Part shown: positions 1-5,654 of the stretch, in pieces
Layout: each line of letters begins with the position of its first letter
Position numbering within the stretch: position 1 is the stretch's first letter
Source of the DNA: Porticoccus sp.
GTDB lineage: Bacteria; Pseudomonadota; Gammaproteobacteria; Pseudomonadales; Porticoccaceae
Direction: 5' to 3'
DNA length: 8,044 nt
Assembly (NCBI GenBank): GCA_002685455.1
Contig: NYXF01000046.1
Location: 6,031 to 14,074, forward strand
Made by a program: the position numbers and the translations under genes
Notes under the pieces: generated by a model
Told to the model about the DNA's origin: nothing
Database searches by the model: none
Seen by the model: the letters and a program-made list of their open reading frames with translations, nothing else

Positions 1-430
1 TGGCAAGCAGAGTATCGAAGAAGATCTTAACGAAAACTACGTTCTTCCTGAATATGCTAAGAAAATTTACGGTGTTGTTTATACTGTAGATGATGAAGGG
101 ACTTATCATGTAGATTCAGCTAAGACAACTGCGGCTCAAGATCAAATCAGAAAAGATCGCATGAAGCGCAGCGTTCCTGTCAAAGAGTGGATGAAAACTG
201 AACGTCAAAATATACTTGACAATAAAGCTTCTCCACAAGTTAAGCAGATGTATGCTTCAAGTTTTGCTCTGTCAGAGCCATTCCTAAATGAATTTAAAAC
301 ATTCTGGGATCTGCCTGCAGATTATAACTTGCTAGAGTCTTCATTGGGTATCCCAACGTACGGCTCTAATAAAACTATGGACATCAGTGAGATGCCGGAC
401 TGTAAGCCCGTCATTATGACTGAGGAATGA
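1..430 (+). CDS. acxB: Acetone carboxylase alpha subunit (HyuB-like), C-terminal part only
   Basis: The frame is open from base 2 to a TGA at 428-430, so 142 C-terminal residues are visible; the family is about 770 residues, so most of the gene lies upstream of the window. Acetone carboxylase is a cytoplasmic three-subunit enzyme that carboxylates acetone to acetoacetate at the cost of ATP. The alpha subunit belongs to the hydantoinase B family. The identification rests on the tail itself (an RSVPVKEW segment followed by a charged helix and the FWDLPADYN region) and on the gamma-subunit gene 80 nt downstream, in the known acxA-acxB-acxC order. The catalytic parts are not in view, so activity cannot be judged. 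A related HyuB protein such as acetophenone carboxylase is less likely because of the specific gamma partner. Confidence 0.85.
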   Translation, partial: GKQSIEEDLNENYVLPEYAKKIYGVVYTVDDEGTYHVDSAKTTAAQDQIRKDRMKRSVPVKEWMKTERQNILDNKASPQVKQMYASSFALSEPFLNEFKTFWDLPADYNLLESSLGIPTYGSNKTMDISEMPDCKPVIMTEE

Positions 431-452
431 TCGTTAACTAAGATGTTGAGAC

Positions 453-474
453 AGTGCATCGACTCAGATGCACT
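453..474 (+). other. Intercistronic hairpin between acxB and acxC
   Basis: AGTGCATC (453-460) and GATGCACT (467-474) form a perfect 8-bp stem with a 6-nt loop in the 80-nt gap between the alpha and gamma genes. No T-run follows, so it is not an intrinsic terminator. A second small inverted repeat, TTGAT/ATCAA (474-478 and 484-488), follows directly. Such structures can protect or define mRNA ends after processing. The structure is seen; the role is inferred. Confidence 0.5.
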
Positions 475-510
475 TGATCAATTATCAATTAGACAAAAGA
501 AGGTATAAAT

Positions 511-1011
511 ATGTCTACATATACAAAACAAGAAGTTCAGCAGCTGGTCGACGGCACTTTAGCCTGGGATACAGTGCACCAAATGATTTCCATGCCTAAA
601 GATGCAGATCGTTACAAGCTTTACATGGAAGTAATTCAAGAAAAATTGGACTATAAGCATAAAGTTATTATGGCATTAGGCCCACATCTAAACCTAGCTA
701 TCAGAGATAGTGATGGAGAGATCCACGCGTTTTGTGATTGCGGTCAAGATCTTGGTCATTACAAAAGTAACTGGAAGCTTAATGCGAATATTTATGTTCG
801 TGATACAGCTGAAAAAATGGATCAAGTATATCCACGATTGATGGCGCCAGATACAAGTTGGCAAGTATATCGTGAGTACATTTGTCCTAACTGTGGAACG
901 ATGCTTGATATCGAGGCACCAACACCTTGGTACATGTGTATGCATGATGTTCAGCCTGACTTGAAAACTTTTTTTGAGTGGGTTGGCATTCCAGCACCTG
1001 CAAAGATATAA
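511..1011 (+). CDS. acxC: Acetone carboxylase gamma subunit
   Basis: The 166-residue product has the length of the known gamma subunit (about 168 in Xanthobacter) and resembles it along its whole length, including the HQM-PKD segment near residues 23-31, the YPRLMAP-SWQV block at 107-119 and EAPTPWY near the end. Two cysteine pairs, C75-x-C77 and C125-x2-C128 (CPNCG), form a likely zinc-ribbon site. The gamma subunit is the small partner of the alpha/beta core of the cytoplasmic enzyme that converts acetone, bicarbonate and ATP to acetoacetate. The ATG at 511 is supported by AGAAGG at 498-503, 7 nt upstream. The gene is the last of the acx operon and is followed directly by a strong terminator. 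The beta subunit and any acxR-type activator would lie outside the window. Confidence 0.93.
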   Translation: MSTYTKQEVQQLVDGTLAWDTVHQMISMPKDADRYKLYMEVIQEKLDYKHKVIMALGPHLNLAIRDSDGEIHAFCDCGQDLGHYKSNWKLNANIYVRDTAEKMDQVYPRLMAPDTSWQVYREYICPNCGTMLDIEAPTPWYMCMHDVQPDLKTFFEWVGIPAPAKI

Positions 1012-1029
1012 GTTTTTCATAGTAAACAA

Positions 1030-1065
1030 TAAGTCCCAGCCAACGGCTGGGACTTACTTTTTTTT
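1030..1065 (+). terminator. Rho-independent terminator of the acx operon
   Basis: TAAGTCCCAGCC and GGCTGGGACTTA (1030-1041 and 1045-1056) make a perfect 12-bp GC-containing stem with an AAC loop, followed after one C by eight T residues (1058-1065). It starts 18 nt after the acxC stop codon and is the clearest terminator in the window. Confidence 0.95.
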
Positions 1066-1122
1066 GGACTAAAATTTCTCAATTAGATCAATTCAAAGCA
1101 TAAACATATTCGTTTGTTTTTT

Positions 1123-1150
1123 TTAACAATAACTTTGTATCGCATATGAG
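1123..1150 (+). promoter_or_regulatory. Possible sigma70 promoter for secB
   Basis: TTAACA (1123-1128) and TATGAG (1145-1150) are separated by 16 nt, between the acx terminator and secB. The -35 matches consensus at 5 of 6 positions and the -10 at 4 of 6. secB needs its own promoter because a strong terminator lies upstream, but in such AT-rich DNA this exact placement is uncertain. Confidence 0.35.
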
Positions 1151-1211
1151 TCTTTACTTTGAATGATAAATTGAAACAAAAGCATATTGTAATAAATTAA
1201 GGAAATAAGAA

Positions 1212-1712
1212 ATGTCAAAAGAACCGTCATCAAAAAAGGTATCATCTAATGAGGCACCAGCACCTCATTTCTCTATGCAAAAGATCTATCTAAAAAAAAG
1301 TAATTTTGAATCTCCAAATTCGGCTAGTGTGTTTGGTACAGATTGGAAACCAGAAACTAAAATGGATTTAAATCTCAGCCACTCATCAGTTGATGACGAT
1401 GGACGTTATGAGGCGGTAATAAGTGTTAAGGTTACAGCAACAAATGAGAATATTGTGGCATTTAGCATTGAAGTTGACCAAGCAGCATTATTCTTAATTG
1501 ATGGCTTTCCAGACGATCGTCTAGATGAGGCTTTGAACTCCGCTTGCCCATTAATAATGTTCCCTTATCTGCGAGAAACTCTTGATAATGTACTACTAAA
1601 AGCTGGATATCCACCATTAATGCTTGCTCCAATCAATTTTGACGCCATGTATAAAGAAAAGAAGGCAGCAAAGCAAGCTGAAGAAAAAGTGAAAAACGAA
1701 GCAAAGCATTAA
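1212..1712 (+). CDS. secB: Protein-export chaperone SecB
   Basis: SecB is a cytoplasmic homotetramer that keeps precursor proteins unfolded and hands them to SecA for Sec-dependent export. The 166-residue product has the family pattern: a polar N-terminal extension, then FSMQKIYLKKSNFESP (20-35), W45-K-P-E leading into the first strands, the CPLIMFPYLRE segment (112-122) and the LAPINFDAMY end of the core (138-147). A Lys/Ala/Glu-rich tail (148-166) follows and is probably helical. The ATG at 1212 has TAAGGA at 1198-1203, 8 nt upstream. In many gammaproteobacteria secB sits next to grxC or gpsA; neither is here, and the gene appears to be a single-gene transcript after the acx terminator. No clear intrinsic terminator was seen behind it. 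Confidence 0.93.
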   Translation: MSKEPSSKKVSSNEAPAPHFSMQKIYLKKSNFESPNSASVFGTDWKPETKMDLNLSHSSVDDDGRYEAVISVKVTATNENIVAFSIEVDQAALFLIDGFPDDRLDEALNSACPLIMFPYLRETLDNVLLKAGYPPLMLAPINFDAMYKEKKAAKQAEEKVKNEAKH

Positions 1713-2054
1713 TTCGTTAACCCAAGAATTATGCATATATAAGATTAATTTAGTTGTTATCAATTTGTGTTAAATAAAATATGATGATCGCTATAATTGA
1801 CTAATTATTTTGTTTCGAAAAATTTTTATCCCGAGAGATATCTAGATTCGTAGTCTTTAATGCCTTTAGTTTTGTCAGGTAGATCTCTACTTCTAAGCTT
1901 ATCAACAAAAACATTTTATGATATTGCTTTTATTTCTTATATTTTAAAATTGATTGAATTTTTCAAAATTAACAATAACCTATCTAGATGTGATACTGAA
2001 AACTTTTTAAGCTACAAATCCACAAATATAAAATATTAATATGATTGTGCGGTA

Positions 2055-2083
2055 TTGACTGTCAAAAATAAAAGATATGTTAT
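2055..2083 (+). promoter_or_regulatory. Predicted sigma70 promoter of the DUF1826-zur unit
   Basis: TTGACT (2055-2060) and TGTTAT (2078-2083) are spaced by 17 nt, 40 nt upstream of the DUF1826 start codon. The -35 matches consensus at 5 of 6 and the -10 at 4 of 6. The -10 lies inside a palindrome, as expected for a repressible promoter. Confidence 0.5.
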
Positions 2084-2095
2084 ATCATTAACTAC
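2074..2095 (+). promoter_or_regulatory. Candidate Zur operator on the DUF1826 promoter
   Basis: GATAT-GTT-ATATC (2074-2086) is a perfect interrupted palindrome that covers the predicted -10. The overlapping stretch ATGTTATATCATTAAC (2077-2092) resembles half of the gammaproteobacterial Zur box (ATGTTATAnTATAACAT), though the right half fits poorly. Zur is encoded just downstream, and DUF1826 genes are, to my knowledge, frequent Zur targets. The palindrome is seen; binding by Zur is inferred. Confidence 0.45.
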
Positions 2096-2122
2096 TATTA
2101 CATTTATTTTTATAGAAGAAGA

Positions 2123-2812
2123 ATGAAACCTTTAAATTCTCAAATAACATCTCAATTTGATTCTTTATATGAATCAGGTAAAAAAGTTCGGCATGTTTCT
2201 CAAGGTAGCGATCCAAAGATCCTTGCTAATATTTATCGTGAAGACACTAATATTGTTATATGGAAACGTAGTTTACCAGAAACACTAATCAAATCTGTAG
2301 ACGCCTTCGCATTATCGAATCCAAACTTTCGCACTAGTATGACTCTCTCTCCAGGAACTGCACTTTCGCGTGTCAGTGAATCCATAGGTGACCCCGGCCA
2401 ACTTGAGCTAAGTAAAAATATTGCCGAATTAGTAGATATATTTTGTCACCTGTTTGAGCTTAAGCAGGCAGGGTTGCGTCTTGTAGTGCTTGACCGTGCC
2501 ATGTGTACTAGATTTCATGTTGACAAAATACCTTGCCGTTTGATTACAACTTTTCAGGGTATTGCAACTGAGTGGCTACCACAAGAAGCGGTTGACCGTA
2601 AAAAATTGGGTGCGGGAAGTAAAGGAAAACCAGATAGCCACTCTGGAATATATAAAGATCACCAAGATATTCGGCGCTTATCGAGTGGTGATGTTGCATT
2701 GCTAAAGGGCGAACTTTGGCAAGATAATAAAGATGGAGGATTAGTACATCGTTCGCCTGATGTACCAGCAGATAAACGACGTTTGATGCTGACACTTGAT
2801 TTCAGTAGTTGA
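2123..2812 (+). CDS. DUF1826 family protein, probably Zur-regulated
   Basis: The 229-residue product shows the conserved blocks of the DUF1826 family: the IYRED...IVIWKR opening (37-49), LDRAMCTRFHVDKIPCRL (123-140) followed by TTF-G-ATEWL, GDVALLKGE (189-197), GLVHRSP (206-212) and RRLMLTLD (219-226). No signal peptide or membrane segment is apparent, so it is likely cytoplasmic. The function is not established. Members are, to my knowledge, often found with Zur or COG0523 metal-handling genes, which matches the zur gene 78 nt downstream. C128, H132, D134, C138 and H209 are candidate metal ligands, and the HxD...H...R order recalls 2-oxoglutarate/Fe(II) oxygenases. The ATG at 2123 follows a purine-rich AGAAGAAG (2114-2121) rather than a textbook Shine-Dalgarno sequence. 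The family call is firm; any activity is inference. Confidence 0.85.
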   Translation: MKPLNSQITSQFDSLYESGKKVRHVSQGSDPKILANIYREDTNIVIWKRSLPETLIKSVDAFALSNPNFRTSMTLSPGTALSRVSESIGDPGQLELSKNIAELVDIFCHLFELKQAGLRLVVLDRAMCTRFHVDKIPCRLITTFQGIATEWLPQEAVDRKKLGAGSKGKPDSHSGIYKDHQDIRRLSSGDVALLKGELWQDNKDGGLVHRSPDVPADKRRLMLTLDFSS

Positions 2813-2827
2813 ATAAATCGCCCTAGA

Positions 2828-2884
2828 TACCTAAAATACTAATTAAATCATTATTGCTCATTATTTCAAATAAATATTTAGGTA
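2828..2884 (+). other. Inverted repeat that could mask the zur ribosome binding site
   Basis: TACCTAAA (2828-2835) and TTTAGGTA (2877-2884) are perfect 8-nt complements flanking a 41-nt AT-rich loop. The right arm contains the only plausible Shine-Dalgarno core for zur (AGG at 2880-2882). In the DUF1826-zur mRNA this pairing could reduce zur translation. The loop is long and the stem AT-rich, so stability is doubtful. Confidence 0.3.
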
Positions 2885-2890
2885 ATTTAT

Positions 2891-3340
2891 ATTAATCACG
2901 TAGATACAATTATTAAGCACGCTGATAAGCGCTGCAAAGAGCATGGTGCTCGCTTGACAGTTAAACGCAAACAGCTTTTGACTAGTCTTGTTATGTCCAA
3001 TAAAGCTTTGTCTGCTTACGAGTTAGCTGATGTTTATAAAAAAAACTTCGGTCATAATATGCCAGCCATGTCTATATATCGTATTTTAGAATTTTTGGAA
3101 AATGAAAATTTAGTACATAAACTCAGTCTGGTTAATAAGTATGTTGCCTGCACGCATATCAGTTATTCTCATACTCGTTGTATCCCTCAATTTTTAATTT
3201 GTAGAAACTGTAGCAAAGTAAAAGAAATAGATATCAAATCTAAAATCATCAACGAGCTTAGTGAAAATATTAATGCGTCTGGATTTAACCTTTTAAACCG
3301 TCAGCTAGAGATGGATTGTGTGTGCGAGGCCTGTATTTAA
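2891..3340 (+). CDS. zur: Zinc uptake regulator Zur (Fur family), probable ATT start
   Basis: Zur is a cytoplasmic dimeric repressor that, with zinc bound, shuts off zinc-acquisition genes. With the start at 2891 the protein has 149 residues. It has a winged-helix DNA-binding domain (about 1-84; recognition region near SIYRILEFL, 61-69) and a dimerisation domain. The structural zinc site has both pairs, C104-x2-C107 and C145-x2-C148. The regulatory ligands of E. coli Zur all have counterparts: H76, C87, H94 and E112. The frame is open from 2882, after a stop at 2879-2881. The first usual start codon is TTG at 2954, which would remove the conserved first helix (HADKRCKEHGARLT, 10-23) and has no convincing ribosome binding site. 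ATT at 2891 lies 8 nt after TAGG and gives a full-length protein. Probably co-transcribed with the DUF1826 gene. Confidence 0.85.
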   Translation: MNHVDTIIKHADKRCKEHGARLTVKRKQLLTSLVMSNKALSAYELADVYKKNFGHNMPAMSIYRILEFLENENLVHKLSLVNKYVACTHISYSHTRCIPQFLICRNCSKVKEIDIKSKIINELSENINASGFNLLNRQLEMDCVCEACI

Positions 3341-3427
3341 CACTCTGCATAAAAAATTTACACAAAGTCAAACTTGAGTCTACTTAAAATATTACATAGT
3401 TTATTTAGAAAAAAAATTCTTTCGAGT

Positions 3428-3458
3428 TTGACCATTTGAGTATTTTTTTTGATATAAT
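3428..3458 (+). promoter_or_regulatory. Predicted promoter of slyD
   Basis: A perfect TATAAT (3453-3458) lies 74 nt before the slyD start codon. The best -35 is TTGACC (3428-3433), with a spacer of 19 nt, which is longer than optimal; TGATAT at 3450-3455 as the -10 would give 16 nt. The region is upstream of a gene that needs a promoter, since zur ends 191 nt earlier. Confidence 0.45.
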
Positions 3459-3465
3459 ATATCAA
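3449..3465 (+). promoter_or_regulatory. Palindromic operator candidate on the slyD promoter
   Basis: TTGATAT-AAT-ATATCAA is a perfect 7+3+7 palindrome centred on the -10 element. Its core GATAT-N3-ATATC is the same as the one on the DUF1826 promoter at 2074-2086. A dimeric repressor bound here would block RNA polymerase. Zur is the obvious local candidate, but this is inferred from the shared core only. Confidence 0.4.
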
Positions 3466-3531
3466 TTAAAATTTATAATAAATTTTTGGGTATACGAACT
3501 ATTTACCTAATAAACAAGAGGTTTTTTTATC

Positions 3532-4014
3532 GTGATTTGTCAAAATTCTGCAGTATCGTTTCAATATACACTTACAGATGAAAAAGGAAAAGAAATTGGT
3601 TCATCCCCTGAGGATCATCCCCTTGAATACATACATGGTTTAGGAAAAATTATTCCTGGTCTCGAGAGAGCATTGGAAGGCAAAAAGGTTGGCGACGAAG
3701 TACTAGTTACAGTTGAGCCAAAAGATGCTTATGGCGAAAAATTTGACCATTTAATTAACGAAGTACCAAGAGCAAATTTTGGTGAAAATGAAAAAGACCT
3801 CAAAGTTGGCAGGCGATTTCAGGCCAATACTGATAAAGGAACCGTAACTGTCGATATCATAGCCCTTACTGATGAGACTGTTACGGTGGATGGAAACCAT
3901 CCTTTAGCTGGAAAAACTTTAACTTTCGATGTGAAAATATTAGAGGTCAGAGAGGCCACCAAAGAAGAAATAGAAAGCTGTTCTGAAGAAGAAGATATTA
4001 AAACAAAGCATTGA
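3532..4014 (+). CDS. slyD: FKBP-type peptidyl-prolyl cis-trans isomerase, SlyD type
   Basis: The enzyme speeds cis-trans isomerisation of peptidyl-prolyl bonds and acts as a cytoplasmic folding helper; E. coli SlyD also binds nickel and zinc and delivers nickel to hydrogenases. The 160-residue product has the split FKBP fold: an N-terminal part with LEYIHGLGKIIPGLERAL (31-48) and the DAYGE motif (65-69), an insert-in-flap chaperone domain (about 70-120), and the returning FKBP strand VDGNHPLAGKTLTFDVKIL. The C-terminal tail is short and acidic (SEEED, 151-155) with one final His, unlike the His/Cys-rich metal-binding tail of E. coli SlyD. The start is GTG at 3532: an in-frame stop at 3511-3513 leaves no other usual start nearby, and AAGAGG (3516-3521) lies 10 nt upstream. 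It converges with rsmE. Confidence 0.9.
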   Translation: MICQNSAVSFQYTLTDEKGKEIGSSPEDHPLEYIHGLGKIIPGLERALEGKKVGDEVLVTVEPKDAYGEKFDHLINEVPRANFGENEKDLKVGRRFQANTDKGTVTVDIIALTDETVTVDGNHPLAGKTLTFDVKILEVREATKEEIESCSEEEDIKTKH

Positions 4015-4034
4015 ATATATGCAGAATAGGCTTA

Positions 4035-4772
4035 TTAATTTATATCACCCCATATTGATTGAAAAACACTGATCGCTACAGTTGGAGCAGTTTCTGTTCT
4101 TAGAATCCTAGGACCTAGGGATATCTGGTCAAATTTGTAGTTTTTAGCAATTTCAACTTCGCTAATAGAAAATCCACCCTCTGGACCAATTAACAGTGAT
4201 ATATCGACGATGCTTTTATCATTCTTAAGAGTTGATATTTGTTTTTTCCCTTTTGGATCAAGCATCATTTTTTTTTGCGCAGAAACGCTTTGAATCCAAT
4301 CTTTAATTTTTTTTGGAGAATTAATAATTGGTATTTTTGTTCGATGGGACTGCTCGCAAGCACTTATGCAAACTTTTTGCCAGTGCGTCAATCTATTTTG
4401 TAGTTTATCGTTTTCTAGTTTAACCCCAACCCTTTCAGTAAAGAGTGGCGTTATTTCAGTTACCCCAACCTCAGTGGATTTTTGTATAACTGTGTCCATT
4501 CTATCACCACGCGAAATCCCTATCCCGAGATGGATTTTTAATGGCGATTCATTCGTCGTCTTAACATGCTCACCAACTAGTAGAGTTATTTTATTTCTTT
4601 TAACTTTTGTGATTGTTGATTTAAATTCTCCGCCTTCACCATTGAAGATTGTTACGAATTTCCCGGGGTTTAACCTTAAAACTGTCCCTATATGTTTGGC
4701 GGCGAAATCATCAAGTATAATTTCTGCACCAGACGAAAGTGATTGTTTTGTATGAACCCTGATGTCACGCAT
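4035..4772 (-). CDS. rsmE: 16S rRNA (uracil(1498)-N3)-methyltransferase RsmE
   Basis: RsmE uses SAM to methylate N3 of U1498 in 16S rRNA of the small ribosomal subunit. The 245-residue product has the usual length (243 in E. coli). An N-terminal PUA-like RNA-binding part comes first (HIGTVLRLNPG near 27-37), then the SPOUT knot domain with SRGDRMD and the QKSTEVGV helix, LLIGPEGG (193-200) and LGPRILRTETA (219-229), which form the SAM-binding knot. It overlaps the 3' end of metF by 8 bp and has no good ribosome binding site of its own at the usual distance, so its translation is probably coupled to metF. Its place at the end of the SAM-cycle genes is functionally sensible, since it consumes SAM. 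Confidence 0.93.
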   Translation of the reverse strand: MRDIRVHTKQSLSSGAEIILDDFAAKHIGTVLRLNPGKFVTIFNGEGGEFKSTITKVKRNKITLLVGEHVKTTNESPLKIHLGIGISRGDRMDTVIQKSTEVGVTEITPLFTERVGVKLENDKLQNRLTHWQKVCISACEQSHRTKIPIINSPKKIKDWIQSVSAQKKMMLDPKGKKQISTLKNDKSIVDISLLIGPEGGFSISEVEIAKNYKFDQISLGPRILRTETAPTVAISVFQSIWGDIN

Positions 4773-5610
4773 TAGCTAATGAAAAACCTAATCTTGCACA
4801 TAGCGTAAGGCTAACATTTGCTTGATTCATGGTATAGAAATGTAATCCAGGTGCGTCATTTTTAAGAAGCTCCTCACAAAGATGTGTAACTACGTCTAGC
4901 CCAAAATCCTGAAGGCTTTCAAGGTCATCACCGTACTGATGTAGTCTTTTTTGAATCCATCGCGGAATATCAGCACCACAATTTTCTGAGAAACGCACAA
5001 GATTATAGTAGTTAGTTATCGGCATAATGCCAGGAATTATAGGAGCATCTATCCCAAATTTTCTGCATTGCTCTACAAAATATATATAACTGTTAGAATT
5101 ATAGAAATATTGTGTAATACCCCTGCTCGCTCCTGCGTCAAACTTCCGCTTTAACCAATAAATATCCTTTTCATAACTCACAGATTCCGGATGAATCTCT
5201 GGATAAGCAGCAACTAATATTTCAAAATTATCTGAAAAATGTTCTCTTATTAAACTGACTAACTCATTCGCGTGTACTAACTGCTGGGTTCCTCCGACTC
5301 CTGAGGGAAGATCACCACGGAGTGCAACTATTTTTTTTATGCCAGCATTCTTATATTCGTTTAGTAGATCAAATAGTGATGGTTTGTCATTAGCACAAAT
5401 AGATAAGTGAGGAACTGCATTTGAGCTCTTATTCTGGATATCTATTACAATATCTTTTGTAGAGGATTTGGTCGAGCCACCAGCACCATAAGTTACTGAA
5501 AAGAATTCTGGATTGAGCTTGTTAAGTTTCTCATGAGCTTCTGCAAGTTTTATTTTTCCTTCTTTTGTTTTAGGCGGAAAAAATTCGAAACTTAAATGAT
5601 GATTATCCAT
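4765..5610 (-). CDS. metF: 5,10-methylenetetrahydrofolate reductase
   Basis: MetF is a cytoplasmic flavoprotein (FAD, NADH-dependent) that reduces 5,10-methylene-THF to 5-methyl-THF, the methyl donor for methionine synthase. The 281-residue product is of normal length and has the TIM-barrel landmarks: SFEFFPPK (7-14) with the catalytic Glu E9, TYGAGGS (40-46), ALRGD (96-100) with the Asp that corresponds to E. coli D120, AAYPEIHPE, GITQYFYN with the substrate-contacting Gln, IIPGIMPI, and HFYTMN near the C-terminus. The ATG at 5610 begins 44 nt after the ahcY stop; only a weak GGG-containing ribosome binding site lies upstream. metF sits between ahcY and rsmE in the same direction, and a single transcript is likely. 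No metJ-type operator is evident in the short gap. Confidence 0.95.
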   Translation of the reverse strand: MDNHHLSFEFFPPKTKEGKIKLAEAHEKLNKLNPEFFSVTYGAGGSTKSSTKDIVIDIQNKSSNAVPHLSICANDKPSLFDLLNEYKNAGIKKIVALRGDLPSGVGGTQQLVHANELVSLIREHFSDNFEILVAAYPEIHPESVSYEKDIYWLKRKFDAGASRGITQYFYNSNSYIYFVEQCRKFGIDAPIIPGIMPITNYYNLVRFSENCGADIPRWIQKRLHQYGDDLESLQDFGLDVVTHLCEELLKNDAPGLHFYTMNQANVSLTLCARLGFSLANA

Positions 5611-5654
5611 TATATTTAGTTACCCATTTACACTAATTACTATTGTGGTTTTAA

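Larger units (their letters stand above)
1713..2122. other. Long AT-rich intergenic region without a convincing gene
   Basis: About 410 bp separate secB from the DUF1826 gene. I see no tRNA, clear terminator or convincing coding sequence here. A 59-codon plus-strand frame (1860-2039) lacks a ribosome binding site and recognisable motifs. A 29-residue hydrophilic minus-strand stretch (1826-1915) has no ATG/GTG/TTG start and could be the remnant of a lost gene. TATCTAGAT occurs twice (1839-1847 and 1982-1990). GTAGA-TC-TCTAC (1879-1890) is a small inverted repeat. The last 70 bp contain the promoter and palindrome listed separately. Confidence 0.6.

Noticed and set aside
694..1029. Minus-strand frame opposite acxC
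   Set aside because: It lies almost entirely on a well-recognised gene, has no family features, and reads as the complement of conserved acxC codons.
2544..2795. Minus-strand frame opposite the DUF1826 gene
   Set aside because: Antisense shadow of conserved DUF1826 motifs, with no ribosome binding site or recognisable product.
2954..3340. zur starting at the TTG codon
   Set aside because: It would delete the first conserved helix of the DNA-binding domain, and no convincing ribosome binding site precedes it.
4005..4034. Shared terminator between slyD and rsmE
   Set aside because: Only very short arms (AATA/TATT, GCAT/ATGC) without a proper T-run are present; too weak to call.
4366..4755. 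Plus-strand frame opposite rsmE
   Set aside because: Shadow of a confident gene; low-complexity Ser/Thr/Val/Leu composition without domain features.
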